Assembly (NCBI RefSeq): GCF_021130785.1
Contig: NC_060207.1
Location: 190,610,001 to 190,674,000, forward strand
Source: Homalodisca vitripennis
Taxonomy: Eukaryota; Arthropoda; Insecta; Hemiptera; Cicadellidae
Direction: 5' to 3'
Length of the DNA: 64,000 bases
A program made the position numbers and the translations under genes. Under the pieces are notes generated by a model. It was not told where the DNA came from. It did no database searches and saw only the letters and a list, made by a program, of their open reading frames with translations. This document shows positions 1 to 13,839 of the stretch, in pieces. Numbering within the stretch: the stretch's first letter is position 1; the number at the start of each line of letters is the position of its first letter.

Positions 1-3000
1 CTTTTAAATCTCTATATTTACAATTGAATACTACGAAGTTTCATTTGCAGAGCGTTTTACGAAGTATTTTCCACCGATTGATGACGAAATCACATTTTTG
101 AATATGTGTATTCGTCTGTGTACATGCTAAGGTTCGAACGAGTTAACTTAGAGGGTTGAATTTTGATGTAAAACTCTATTTCTACTACTTCTATATCTAA
201 ATTGAAAACTGTAAAAAACGGTCCATTGTAAGCCGTTTCCTGTGTCAGGAATTTGTCCATTTGAGAGGGGGGGGGGGCGAACTCGAAGCTTCTCTCTCTA
301 ACCCAAAGTCCGGACTTTGAGACTTTTTATTTAATGATAAAAAACATAAGGGAAAATTATAACTATTATATGAAAATGAATAATATTGGATTCTTCTGTC
401 AGTATCGGGATTATCGTTACTTCGCTATAATGGCTTGTATTCTCTCATTTGCTACGGTTCAACCTTTATTTATCTATTTAGTGACTCGTAGATACATTCA
501 TTTTTAAGTGCTAAACGTTGTGAAATAAAGAAATTCACGTCAAAGTTGTTAAATTCATCCGTTATAATCTGAGTTGAAGTTACAATAATCTATAGTTGTT
601 CGATAAATACTCCCTAATTTGACCCTTTTGAAATTTGTTTAATTGATTAAAGAAGCGAAGATAAATACATGATTATGTCACTTTTGAACATCTTGAGGTA
701 ATAGTAGCTGTAATTGTATGCTTAAAGGCAGAATTTAATATTATTAACTATCATAAATTGTGTTTCATAATTTTGTATTTGACTACATAGTCTGGTTAGC
801 TTACTAGTAATATTAAAATTTATTTTTATTTTCCTACTTAATTAAAGATATTTGTTTTATTAAATGTAGAAAATATATAGCAAATAGTTTACAGTACTTC
901 ATAATAAACATATATTATGAGCTCGACGGAACTTTCATAAAATGATGTTGGTTTAAAAACTCTTACTGTCGATGCTCTCAACTGTGGACATAAAAATACG
1001 ATCCTAATTCCGTTCTCTTATATGATATAGTGACGTTTTTTGTAAAAATCTAAATATCGTATAAAATAATAGTATTTTTATTAATTAATTTAATTCTGTT
1101 TTCTAGGTTGTTTCATTCTACAAATAACTTCTTTCTTTCACATCTAAAAAAATATAACAAACATATTTTTCTTAGAACTTTTCTATTTAATTTGCACCAC
1201 TCATAAATATTGACTTTAAACTATTTTTTATTTCAAATTGATAAAAACTTAATTAAAATTTTTTCATATAAAAACAAAACAAAATATTTATTTCACTCCA
1301 CATGAAATAAGAGGAATTTAAATTAGGAATTTCCACAATATTGTAATCGCCGAAATAAACACAGCTGAATATAAAAATATGAAATTTGTACAGTGTGTTC
1401 AAGAGCTATAGATTCACAAGCAGTTTTTTTATTAATAATTTTCAAAAATTGTATGAGAAATGTGGGAATAGTGTTCTATTTTTTTAAATATAGGGATATT
1501 TGGAAAATCAGAAATGGGTTTTTATTAATTAATTAATAATATAAAACAATTGTGTACATGAATAAGTCTAAACATACAAAATTAATATTTATTCTAGTAC
1601 ATAAATAATGGACGTACAATGAGATTTTAAAACACGTTGTGTAAAGACTATAAATTAAACATTAAAAACTATTTTCTAAACTCAAAATCGGTTGTTTACA
1701 CCTCTTTAGTGGAGTCCGTTATATTTGGTTGTGTTTAATTTCTCTTCTGGCGTATTATCCATTTTCAGAAAATAGAACATTATAAATAACCCAAAACGGA
1801 AAATGAGAGTGCTTATTAAAACGTCGCGTCGGAAGGCAAGAGCTGGAAAGGTTAATGGAAACATTTCTAGAGTCGTTTGTCAGTCAGCTGTACAATAAAC
1901 AGTCAGGTGATACAACAGCACGGTGACTATTACACACTCAGAGGCATTGTCATTATTAGGCGCTGCATAAAATACAATATAAAGCCATTCCATATTAAAT
2001 ATGCGTTAACTGATAATTTATCAACATACCTATCTCAACAATTTACCTAACATTTGGATTTTTTGTTTCAAAATATTCTAAGACAGCATCATAAAAAAAT
2101 CAACTTTGTTCATATCGTACAATATTTATATCCTTCAGTGTTAAACGGTATAATAGATTTTTAACCCTGTTTTGGGTTTTTATGAGACAGAAAATATTGT
2201 GTGGTTCACGAAATAATTTTAAAATGCTCACGTACTTTGTTCACATTATCTGGGCATTGTTACATGTAATTAACCTTGTGACAAAATAGTTTGAGCTCTG
2301 CCTCTTAATTGGCTCTTGTAGCATGTTTTCATGTTTTGTGATGTTTTCTTTTCATGGACTCATTTGGAAAATGTCGTAGTAAATTTTACCAGTATTCGTA
2401 ACACGCAGTAATTCTTGTACTTAATTATTCTCTGTGCGCCTTAAAATTAAATTGCAAAATGTATCGAATATCTTTCCAACGTTCATTAAGGATAATAATT
2501 TGTATAGCGTTTCACGAGTTCTTTAGTTTTATTCAAATATGCGTCACTTGGTAATTGTAACAGTATTGTTCTCGATAATTTCATACACCAATGAATGAGT
2601 TATAGTAATAGTATTCGTCTGTCAGGATTTTATCAGTAAAGGTTACCTTCAGTAATTTAATTTAATTTTGTGGTATTCTTTTAACGAAAACTCTTAATTA
2701 ACATAACTTAAGCTGATTATCAATGTACACCTTTTCCCACGTCACCTATAAAATAGAGACTACACTCACTGTCCTGTTTGGCATTCAGGGTGTATTAAAA
2801 ATATTTAAACTCATTGCATTGTGTTAGTCTAATTGTCTTTTAATACAGTCTAATACCTGTGTTATTTTGTGCCAGTTTGTGTTTTATTAGAATTGTGCAA
2901 TCTGTGTCTAGTTTAAATACGGTTAACTTTAAGAACATGCACTAACATTTAATTTTTATAGTTTAGGGACTGTATTTTGTGCAATTTTCCAAACCTATAG

Positions 3001-3837
3001 CTATTCTTATTACAAATTTTCTTGTTTATGGTTTTTATGGTTCGAGTTGCCTAATTAGAAAGGAATGGAAATCTGTAATCCAGAAGTAATTTAAAATTTA
3101 TATATTGAGATTGCACAGTCATACGAGAAGCACAACATTACAAAATAAGTCAAATTGTCATTTTAGAGTACATATTAGTGTTAAAAACTAACTATATTTA
3201 CCGTTTTGCATTTTTTGATACTGTTTAGGTAAAAAAGCAATATTTTCCTACTAAAGATTCAGTTTATAGTGTTATATGTGCGTGCTTCAAATATTTGGTC
3301 ATGTCCATAGCATACCCAAAGTTATCAAAAAGGTTTCAGATAAAAGTTTACTCTTGTGTGAGATCGGGCCACAACGCAAGTTGTGTAGGTCACGTGATCA
3401 CAAAGGTGAGATCTTAAATAACCTCAAAAGCCACTTGACATTTTTCACCGGTGACAATTTTCCACTCCATGTACCGCATCCTGCTATATACAGATATTTT
3501 GCGTCCTCTCAATTTATATCGAAGTGTACATCCGTTGTTGATTCACATATGTATTATATTTGTTCTGTTCTTTCAAACATGAAATAAACTTTAAAGGATT
3601 GATCATGACTTCAGATCCTTATCAGTTGTTTATAAATTTAACTGTCGTATAAATTGGTGTTTAAAGTATAATATTCAGTCCAAAAAAACCCTCTTCCCGG
3701 CAGATCAATACTGTTTGCCATTTTTCAAACATATAACTTTCAAATCAACCTTCATTAAGATATTATTGAACAAATAACGAAGCTTAGTTCTATTAACAAT
3801 ACACAATTTTTTGTTTTGACATGGCAACGGTTTATAA
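1..3837. other. AT-rich DNA with no recognisable gene
   Basis: No coding region, RNA gene or clear element was recognised. The only compositional oddity is a run of eleven G at 267-277. The first 130 bases resemble in style the interspersed family seen at 5394 and 15755, but I could not align them convincingly. A 103-codon open frame at 3276-3587 has no recognisable motif. Confidence 0.6.
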
Positions 3838-4010
3838 TTCGAACGAGCGGCGTTACCTCGCTCTGAGGCGTTCCATTTAAGGCTCGAAGTGCAAGCGAGA
3901 GCGCGGAACGAGCGAAAAAGGGGCATAATCGGCCTTCGCGTTTGGCAGCGTTCGACGTCTGTCTCCCTCCTACTTGAGTGAGCGATGCGTCCGCCTGAGC
4001 TGCTATACAA
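3838..4010. other. GC-rich island in AT-rich surroundings
   Basis: About 170 bases are much richer in G and C than both flanks, and contain several CG dinucleotides and short GAGCG/CGCTC inverted words. Open frames on the minus strand cover it but lack any known domain. It could be a promoter-proximal island, an exon of an unseen transcript, or a high-copy repeat. The sequence alone does not decide. Confidence 0.3.
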
Positions 4011-5393
4011 TAATACATTTACATGTTTTCGTCAAGTATGAAGTGCAGTGAAAAGTGAATGTGGTGTCATTTGCTTATAGCAACGATAATTACCGATAAA
4101 GGATTCTTTTGATATTAAATATATGTTCAGTGGTATATTGTCGAATATTCGTGCTTTACTCATTAAAATAAATAGCATCGGTCCGCTAGTGCAGCGATTG
4201 TAGGTTATGCTATAATTGACAAAACTATAACAATAAGTTAACAGAACTATTTCACGATGAGTAAAAAATCTATGGCTTTACTATTCGATCGAAATAATTA
4301 TTGGGCGTAGCTATGATTTCAAAAAATTAAAACATAAACGTTAAATCTTCCACATATCATAACAACGTGTCTGAAATGACAGATTGGACCAGCCAGCCGT
4401 CAAAGGGAACAATTTTCTCCTATATCAAACACATTGAGGCGGGCTTTTTAAAAGCTAGAGTTACAAAAATTTTAATGATGTTTCCAAATTTTAAATTTAA
4501 TAATTTAACAATAATTTAATCACAGTTTATTCTTATAATAAATTATTCAAAATTATTACTTTTTTACAACAAATTACAATTAAATTTGAAAAAATACTCT
4601 TAAGACGTTGTCACGTTCAACTATCGTCAGTAAACCGACTTTACAGACAACAGTTTTTTTTTTTGTATTTGTTGGTAAATTTATTTGTAGTGCATTCTAG
4701 AACAAACGATGGTCATGAGCAAACGACAGTGTGGTGATTTTATTTAGATTGGTTTTGGATAGTACAGTATTCGAATTAGTTTCATGTATTATTCTATTTC
4801 ATTCCAAATATACCATATTATTTCCTATAAAGTCATTTATAACAGCTTTAGGAATTGATCAGGTATAAAAAAACAATAATAATAATAAATTAACTTAATC
4901 TGTATTCGGATAGCATTATTTATATACCATCATTCATTAATTTTAATAAGTATTTTCCATTTCTTCAACCTTTATCACTTTTATATAGAGTTTTAATTTA
5001 CGTGTAATGTATTAAACTATATCCTTAAAGATGACTAATTTAAGTTGTATTTTATCCCAATATTATTAAAGAATCATAATTTTCTTGAGTCACACAGTGT
5101 GAGTATTTACACCAAAACATCGACTGGTAGACCTCAGTTAGTTTGCACAACAAACTTACACTATAGTCCTCGTCTTTGTTTTGAAATACGTAGCGTGCCA
5201 CCACAGTTACAAGTGGTATGATTGCGTCAATTTATATTAAATATAACATTCAATTTTTATGAATAGTGAGAATCAAATCTTAGACTTTTTTTAGTTTCTA
5301 TCACATTTTAAAGTGCATATGATCTTTCTGGAGATAATTCACGTATCCATCATTTACATTTTGTTCATTGAGTTATTTAATATAGCTATTTAA
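4011..5393. other. AT-rich DNA, nothing recognised
   Basis: No gene or clear repeat seen; short homopolymers only. Confidence 0.5.
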
Positions 5394-6025
5394 ATAATAA
5401 AAGTTCCGATTATGTAGGGAGGGTACTACAACGCAAAAATACGCTGAAATTAGATCATCTCACCAACATACCCGTCGAAATGCCATGGGTGGACGTTCAG
5501 TATTCTAGATGTCACTATTTTCAATGTAGCATATAAAACGTAAAGTCTACAAATTACATAATTCTCGGGATATCTTGTTACACGATACACTCATATTTGT
5601 AATTCCTAAATTGGATTTAACACCAATGCTTTAACACTGGTACACTTACAGTTACTAAGTGATTATATTGTACGTGTTGGAATAATGTTTATCCTACATG
5701 AATTACTCATGTTACACGTTAACATGCCATATGATTCTACTCGATTTTGAACAATTTATTTATTTTGGGACTTTCTACTTCCCATTATAGTTAGGTACTC
5801 ATAGGATTAGTACAAACATTTTCGTTAACCCTCAGCCGAATCCCAGGATTGACATTTTCCATTATCGAACTCGTTGTTGCTATATAGAATTGAAGCTTCG
5901 CCCAAAGTTTCAAGTTTACAGGTAAGTTCGTTCTCAAGACATCATGAGAATAGACAGACAGAAATGAAGTTTTTTAAGGCCTTGAGTGATTGGCTTCGCT
6001 AACGCTCAGCCAATTAAATATATTG
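5394..6025 (+). repeat. Interspersed repeat family F1, copy a (long form)
   Basis: It starts with AATAAAAGTTCCGAT and GGGAGGGTACTACAAC. It ends with a GTGATTGGCTTCGCTAACGC / CTCAGCCAATT block. The same start words recur at 55290 and 56868, and the same end words at 15755-16010, 22600, 29500, 56390 and 57160. No coding capacity is visible, so this is probably a non-autonomous transposon or SINE. Boundaries are approximate. Confidence 0.5.
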
Positions 6026-7780
6026 TATATGTATATGTTTTTAACCATTTTTAAGTAGTAATTGTTAAAAAATAACGGCTTTATTTTAATTCCCGACTGA
6101 ATGAGGTGTATACATGCCAGATTTAAAGTGGAAGGAAAACTTTGGAAGAAAACGGATGCTCAAGATAAATGAAGAAGAGGTTAGGGAATTTGCTATCTTG
6201 ACAGTTGTCTCGCAAGTGCCGTTCTCTGCATTCTGTTCTGTAGTAGAACAATAGTATTGTACAAGACTGTTCTGTAGTAAAACTCCTAAAGACAGGAGTT
6301 TGTTTGTCTGATGTTTACACTTTAATATTAATAGTTTTATTTTACTCATGGTTCATTATTTAATAATAATGAGTTATTATTACAATTTTGATTGTACTAA
6401 CTTTTGATAAACTTTATAATTTGTCAATTTTAGTTTTACGACACTACAATTTTAATCTTACGATATTATAAACAGTTGATGTTTTAATATTGCTTAATGC
6501 TTATTCAACCTACTTCTATTAACATCCACCACGAACCTTTACAATAAGCTGTATAATGATCATTTATAGATAAATATAACGAAAAATCATCTATTTCGTC
6601 AATTCTTAAAAATGTACTTTATACAAAATATAAAGTAGAAAGTGTTGTCATGACGACGCGATGTTGCTTGCCAAGCAGTGACGTAACTGCCGGAGTTTCT
6701 CCGGGAACGGAAACAGCGTCAAGCATCAATAACATCCGGGATCAGACTGAGAATGGCGATATCCAGTCTTCTCGGGACACTTTTATATCTGTTCTTTATA
6801 ATACTACCGTCTTGAATACACTGCTTTAGTTTACTGTTCGACTAAGGTGAAGAAGGTAAGGTTGAAAAATGACCATTCCTTATGTATTACTTAAAACAGT
6901 ATATGTGAAATTTTTGTGTGTTTTACAAAATCAATATAACTTCCAGGTACTTTATGAAACGGTTTAAAATGAGAGCATGGCCTGATCTTAAACAAATACA
7001 TTTAAAATATTTGGTGGTTTAAATAACATTATAACATAATAATTGCTTTAAAACTGTACCAAACGATCGGTTTAAGAAACAATATATTATTTACAGCTTG
7101 TGAAATGCAAATGATAATGGTTTTGATAGTAGAGAAGTTGAGAGCCTCCCAACTTGGTTTTTATTAACAATTATAGAATAATTTCCCCTAAGAAAGATAT
7201 GGATCGTCAGACGTGCTATTTAAATTAATAAATAAAATTTCTTTATTGGCTATTTTTACATACAGGTACATTGTATTAATATACTGTTTCCCATAAAAAT
7301 TCAAGTAATTGATGATCTAATCAAAACTAAGTAAAAACATATCAACATGTAAAACACAATATATGTAGTAACAATAAAACACAATTAAAATAATAAAATC
7401 TTGAGGGATCATTAATTATTTTTATTTTAAAATAATCGCTTATCTAGCTTAACAAAATGTTAAATCTTGTAAAAAATAGCAATTAGTCTGCTTCTTTCAG
7501 ATGTAATATTTCTTCTTGTCTTTAATTTCTTGTCATTACAAAGTTTTGCTTGAAGTCAAACTTGATCAACCAATGATCAATCGGTTTTTCCAGGACTTCC
7601 CGTAGACAACTCTATATTCTACAGGTTGGTATAAAAAGTACAATAATGAAATAATTTGTCTTTATTTTTTATGTAAAGTTAAATCTCTCTCTTCCACTCA
7701 ACATCAACCTTATGTTGGCTATGTTCACGGAATTGGTTGGTACTGCTCATTAGTTATAAGTTTGGCACTTGACTCGTAAA
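6026..7780. other. AT-rich DNA with one GC-richer patch
   Basis: No gene recognised. At 6650-6780 there is a GC-richer patch containing a GTGACGTAAC word (a half-match to a CRE site) and a short hairpin (CGGAGTTTCTCCG). It may be an exon or regulatory patch, but no open frame or splice pair supports this. Confidence 0.4.
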
Positions 7781-7782
7781 AT

Positions 7783-7965
7783 GTGTATATATACCGCAAT
7801 GAGTGTAATGTGGAGCCTGACCACTATAGACTGTGCCACATAAACTATTGTAATGTGTAGTATGCGGGTTCGACCGATATTGGGGTGGTGTGGCTTTGCC
7901 CTGCGGTTGTCTTTATGTGCGACATCCTATATATCAGGCTTTATGTACCTGTAGTGAACACTATA
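7783..7965 (+). repeat. Interspersed repeat R2, copy 1
   Basis: About 180 bases align without large gaps to 22190-22370 in the same orientation. Both copies share GTGGAGCCTGACCACTATAG, CGACCGATATTGGGGT and GTGTGGCTTTGCCCTGCGGT. Only scattered substitutions separate them. No open frame is present. It is likely a SINE or MITE, or part of a longer element. Confidence 0.6.
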
Positions 7966-10439
7966 ATCCACTTATAATAGTAAATGTAATGCGAGCGCAT
8001 TCTGAGGTAGGTTTTAGAAAAATGTAATATTTTAATTGTGAGAAACAGGAAATACTCGTAATTAGTAATTACTCGTACACACACTCAGAAATCCGGATTA
8101 CACACTTCTGATGGTGCTGTCATTGTTATGTCCGTATAATGGTCTCGCTATGTAATTAAGTTTATGTGAGACGCTCCGTACATGTATTAGATCTATATGT
8201 AGTAAACGTGTTGTACACCTGTATATATAATAATTTTTTTTCAAACATTCAAAACAAAACTGTGATTGACAAAAATACTAAAAACTAGTTTCCACCCTTG
8301 TCATCCATATTTTCCTTCACACCGATTACAAATTTGATTATGTTTACATTTATTAGATGTTAACAGTTCAATACTCAGTTTCATTGTTGCATTTACTGCT
8401 GATTTAAATAACAGCTGTTAAATTACTGTCACATTATGGGCCATTTAGTTTGCATGTGTAATATGAATCCTTCCATAAAATGGTTATTTCTTAATCGATT
8501 TTAAAAATGAGGTGTCTTTGGTTTAATAAATATTTCATCAAACAAACATTAAATAGCAGCCGCCACTTTGAATGCATTAAGAATTATTTTAAAACATTGT
8601 TTTGATATAATACATTCTGAAATGGACTCGTTTACAAAGTTTTGTAACAATTGTAAAGATAAAATTGTTTTAGTAAAAAAACAAAATCGCGTATAGCTGC
8701 TAAAGGAAGTGGAAATTGGAAAAATTACTCTTCACTTTTAGCTTAGAATCACACATAGAACCTGAAAATGCATAGCCAGCCCAAACGTTTTGTTACACTC
8801 TGTATAATTACTAGTACCCTCTTCTGCATATATCGTGCTACGTATTATCATTATTTGCTTGTAAGAGATACTAAAACATGTAAACGTTGTTTGGATGATT
8901 TAAAAGAAAAGTAAATTATGTTAATTTTACTTTCCATGAACAAGTAACAAATATCAAACTTTACAGGTATTTTACTATTTTATTGTGCCTTATTCATTAT
9001 ATATATCATTTTTTCTTGACTAAGGACATAGCATAACACTGTACACTGATTTTCAGTGATATAATATAAGAATCATGACGTGAAGTAAAAGGTGATAAAC
9101 CATTGATAAATGGGGGTCAATTAATTTTTAGTTTTTATTAAGTTCCTCACGCATGACAGTTTAAATGTATAAAAGCGTGTTTAAACGAACCACATTTCGA
9201 CTTTACGATTGGTTCTCGAGCGACCACTCAATTAATTTTTTCATACTCAGCTTTACTGTCACGTTCCTTTGGAAGTGAACATCACTTCTTACGAATCATT
9301 AATAACCAAACTGGAATAGGCCATTTTAAAAACAGCTCATCAATGCTTTACATGTTGAAAAAATGAATATTTCTACCATCTGAGGTGTTATATACACTCC
9401 AGAAATTTCTTTTCGTTTATTATGAATATTCAATTTGGTATGTTGCTAACAAAGTTTGGTTATTCTGTTTCTATTACGCCATATTATGAGATACAATGCT
9501 ATATTATAATTTAAATCAATCAAAAAAGCAAATAAATATTTGCACATAATTTAAAAAACTTTTCTATTTAGAATTAATACAATTTTGAGAATAACCGCGA
9601 TAAAAATGTCACAAATGTTATATTTCTTTATTTAGTAGCTAGAGCATTATATAATTATTAGCTTTCTCATTCATGGAGAAACGAAACGAGCTGGTATCTG
9701 TTCTTAACCTTCAAGGTTCTTTGTACAGTGTAGTCGAAAACTAAATAACACACGATATTGAAACGAAAATAACATAAAAAATGTTATTAAGTTTTCTCCA
9801 AGGAACGCTGGCCGGTTAGGGATTGATATATCACTTGAGTTATCCTCTGAGACGGTGACACATTACTAGCTTTCTCCTGCAGTGGCGTTGTGATCTGAAG
9901 GTCTGTATTATTTCAGTATATCTGCGTTTATACTAAATCTTTTTAGTTTGTAGTTTAAATATATGTGTACATATTTTGGTAATAAACAAATTAGTTGAAT
10001 TAAAAAATTGTTAAACAATAACATACTTAAAATTATTTATTGGTATGTACATAGGGACAATAATAGGCTATACATATACGTTTGAACTAGTTTCAATAAA
10101 TTTTAGAACTTGATTGTTTCGAAATAAAATATGCTTTTAAAGGCTTTGCAGTATGCCGTCGAACTATTAGAAATCAAGTAAAACATTCATGTTAAAAAAA
10201 CTTTCATTCTGGCTTCATAACTAAAAAAGTTCATCTTCTGGCAAAATTTATCAAAAACTCCAAATTAAAAGAATAGTCATACTTCATCTTCTATAACTAA
10301 TATGTTTATTAACCTTGGGGCGAAATCACTTGGAGTAATTCTTTTAAAATAGCATTGATTGTTACTATACCTGTATAACATAAACAATTAAGTGCATAAA
10401 ATCTAAAACATCTATGCTAATATTTGTGGGTTACCTGTT
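7966..10439. other. AT-rich DNA, no gene recognised
   Basis: I see no coding region, RNA gene or clear repeat in this stretch. Confidence 0.5.
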
Positions 10440-10660
10440 ACCGTATATTATGAAACAAAAGTTTATCTAGCAAAATGCAAGTATATCCTATAAAATACGA
10501 CATTAAAAATATTTTCGGGATACAAAACCACAAGTAATTCCAGTAAATATTGTAACAATATATTTCAATTATGTTCTCAAATTTTACATACATATAATTT
10601 TGAATTGTTATTGAAACAGCTCTATCTTTTAGGTACAATGTTGTGGAATAGACATTAAAA
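10440..10660. repeat. Left flank duplicate of 15045-15235
   Basis: The DNA just left of the mariner element resembles the DNA just right of it in the same orientation. Shared blocks are TTTTGAATTG, TGAAA, CTCTATC / CCTATCT and TGTGGA / GGTGGA followed by ACATTAA. The mariner therefore sits inside or between two old copies of one sequence. Confidence 0.4.
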
Positions 10661-10716
10661 CATGCAGGGTGGCGCGAATGTTAGTTTTCCCAGAAGAGAA
10701 ATTTAAAGGGGTTATA

Positions 10717-13700
10717 GATAATAATAATAATATCCTTTATTGCGTGAAACAATTACAATATTGCATGGCATGCGTCAACGTAACTATATAAAGTAGATAA
10801 GTACATCAGATAAAATGATATTGGTCAAGGTAAATACATACAATTGGCAATACGATTCTTGTATGTACCAGAACCCGGGATTTCGTGGTTGTTAATTTCA
10901 AAAATTTTCATCCCAGCGCCCATCATGAACTCATCAGTTGAGTAAAATGCCTTTGACATAAGAAAATGTTTTTTAGTCGAGTTTTGAATTTTTTTGTGTC
11001 AATGAGTTGTTTGATGCCTTCAGGGAGCCTATTGATTAGTCCGACTCCAACTTGAGATGGTAAGTGTTCGAAAGCTGCCGTTCTGTGCTGTTCGACTCGA
11101 AAGTTATTCCTGCCTCTAGTCCCATAATTGGTGGACATCCCTACCCTGCACCAACTCGCATTTAAGTCGGCAGTACAAGGCCACCTCGAGAATATAGAGA
11201 CAGGGAAGGGTCAGCAATCCAAGCTCCCTAAAGGCATATTTGCACGACTCTCTGGGGTTTAATTTTGAAAGAATTCTTACGGCTTTCTTTTGAGATCTGA
11301 AAACTCTTTCAAATCTGTATTTGGAACAGCTTCCCCACAATCTTAAGCCATATGTCAAATGTGGATGTATCAGACCGAAATAGGGCCATTTTTAATACAT
11401 CCAACGAAAAAAAATTTTGCAAGATTGCGCAGGACATACATTCCCGAAGCAACCTTAGAGCAAACGTTTTCAATGTGATCGTCCCATGTCAGCCCCCGAT
11501 CAAGGTACATTCCAAGGAACTTAATGGAGTTTTGTTTCTTCCAAGAAGGAAATCGTCCACCATCACCGCGGGTCGAAGCTCTTGCTCTTGTTGTTGCCGA
11601 AGGCAAAAATGTATGACGTTTGATTTTGAACCGTTTTGTTTTCAGATTGATTCTAGAGAAATATTCGATGCATGAATTCAACTCAATGAATGACTCCATT
11701 TCAAGTTCGTTTTTTTGATTTTGATCTGATGCAGAGAGTCGTGTCGTCAGCATATTGAATCAATTTTCCATTCTGGATTGCAGAATTTCAATCTGTTTGA
11801 CGTAAATTAGAAAAAGGACTGGCCCTAATATTGATCCCTGTGGGACACCGTAGGGCATTTTAACTTTGCCTGACAAGACACTCGCAATCTGCACGCACTG
11901 CTCTCTATCTTTTTTAAATAAGACGAGATCCAATCGTGCGGCAGTCCCCGAATACCACTTGACCAACAACTGGTGCAACAGTGTTCCATGATGCACACAG
12001 TCAAAAGCTTTAGAGAGAGGTCGAGGAATATGCTTAGCACGTGCTCTCGCCCTCTCTAGGCCCTCGACAACATTGTAAATGAGATTCGTTACAGCATCGA
12101 TTGTCGACTTGTTTTTTCTGAACCCAAATTGTTCGGGACATAGAACCTCGTAACGATCAAGAAATTGTTCAAATTGTTTGAGAAAAGCTTTTTCAAAAAT
12201 TTTGCTGAAAACTGGGAGTATAGAGAAATTGGACGATAGTTGCTTGGAATGCAAGCATCGTCCTTTTTGAAAATTGGTATAACTTTGGCAATCTTCAATG
12301 CTGACGGGAATACGCCTTGATCAAATGAAAGATTGATCAGTCCGGGGTGATTGGAGTCAAGAGGTATTTGAAGCAACCCCTGAGCAACCACACAGACATG
12401 CCATTGGTTGTCACTGGATTTTTCGGTCTCAAATCCCGCACGATTCGGGTCACCTCCACCTCACTCACAGGAAAAAGAACCATAGATGAGATCGGTCTCG
12501 TCAATGGATCATCGCGAGGGCTATCCGAAATGAGTCGTCTGGTTCAGCCACATTTGAAAAAAATTTGTTAAATTCACTTGCCACTTCAAACGGATCATCA
12601 ATTATTTTATTTGTTGTTTTTAAGTGTTGGAATTGAAAATTTTGAAAAACTTTGTTGTTTTGTGCTGTTTTTTTATAATGTTCCAAGCGCTTTTTGAAAA
12701 ATTGTCTGATTGTCTCAGTTTGGTTTCGACATCTCGTGCCTTGGCCATCCTTATTTCTTTTCGATAATTTTGCTTGAAATTTTCGAAAAAAAAAGTTTTG
12801 AATTGTTCGTTTTTCTGTCCCTACATATATCAAATGATAAAAACTTGAGCCTTTCTCTTGATTTGAGAATATCCTGGGTAATCCAGGTATCTCTTTTTCC
12901 TTTGAAAACGCTCTTTGAAATTTTTGAATGGGCAGGTGACATTTAAATGAATAAAATTATTCGCTTTAAAAAATGCATTGAAGGCTTCCTCCACTTGATC
13001 GAAAGAATCCAAGAATGACCACGACTCCTTCCTGAGACAATTGTTGAAAAGATCAACATTTGCAGACTTTAAATCTCGTTTTATTTTCACGGAGGGAGGT
13101 TCAAATTTTGGTTTGGTGTGGGTAATTATGGCTTCCTGGGCGAAGTGATCCGAGATGGCCGCGTTCAGAACAGAGACCGAAACGTCTGGGATGTTGTGAT
13201 GACGTTGTCGATGGCCGTACACGACGCGGCAGAAACTCGTGTTGGTGAGTTCACGGGACGATGTTAAACCGAAAGAAGATAAGATATCGCGAAGCCGCTG
13301 GGCCAGGGGGTTAGCGCAGGTTCAGAACGTCGATGTTGAAGTCACCTATGATGATAAACTTCAATAATTTTGAATGAAAGAAATTTTAGGAGTGTTTCAA
13401 AGTTGTCAAAAAATGTGGTGCTGCACCCATTCGGAGATCTATATAGGCCAATTTACTGTGATTTTTCCAATGGATTTTTGATCAAGTTTTACCCCCAGCC
13501 ACTTCAAAGTTTAGATCACTACTATAATCCACATTTAATGGCTGGTAACTTAGGCGATATTTGACAAAGATTGCCACGCCACCCCCTTTGTAGTTAGTTC
13601 GGTTATAAACGCTAGCCAATTCGTAGTTATTGATTCTGAACATCGCAACAGTATCAGCCGTAAAGCCATGCTCAGAAACAACAAATATATCAGGACGCAG

Positions 13701-13800
13701 CTCTTTCTGCCATGAGCAATCAGCTCGTCGACTTTATTTGTGGGAGACTGTGCGTTCTGGTGCAGATATTTGAATAAAACTCTTTTAGGCAAAAAACAAA
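10717..13800 (-). mobile_element. 5'-truncated non-LTR retrotransposon nested in the mariner element
   Basis: A minus-strand LINE lacks ORF1 and begins near the start of the endonuclease domain. It ends at 10717-10760 with AATAAAGGAT and an (ATT)n tail, read on the minus strand. Protein similarity to the LINE at 48066-52870 is clear (the C-terminal YGTRGR...LPSQ.G...INRLP block is shared), so both belong to one Jockey/CR1-like clade. No clean target duplication was found. Confidence 0.75.
10925..13795 (-). pseudogene. LINE ORF2 (endonuclease and reverse transcriptase), decayed
   Basis: Read on the minus strand in pieces, the order is: an APE-type endonuclease start (LHQNAQSPTNKVDEL, about 13750); an endonuclease end with an SDH-containing piece (AAISDHFAQE, about 13160); a linker; and reverse transcriptase blocks NYRPISL, EQFGFRKNKSTIDAV, LSKAFDCVHH and YGVPQGSILGPVLFLIYV (about 12250-11780). 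The catalytic YADD site is broken at about 11750. The KFLGMYLDRGLTWDDHI block, the thumb region and the C-terminal YGTRGRNNF block follow. At least six frame changes or stops separate the pieces, so no functional protein can be made. Confidence 0.8.
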
Positions 13801-13839
13801 TTCATTATATGAAATTCCTTACATATTAGCATACAATGT

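Noticed and set aside
3276..3587. 103-codon plus-strand open frame
   Set aside because: No recognisable motif, no homologous copy in the window, no splice or promoter context; length is possible by chance.
3705..4018. Two overlapping minus-strand open frames over the GC-rich island
   Set aside because: Stop codons are rarer by chance in GC-rich DNA, and neither frame has a domain.
11352..11675. 107-codon plus-strand frame
   Set aside because: Antisense to the LINE ORF2 remnant, which carries the recognisable RT blocks.
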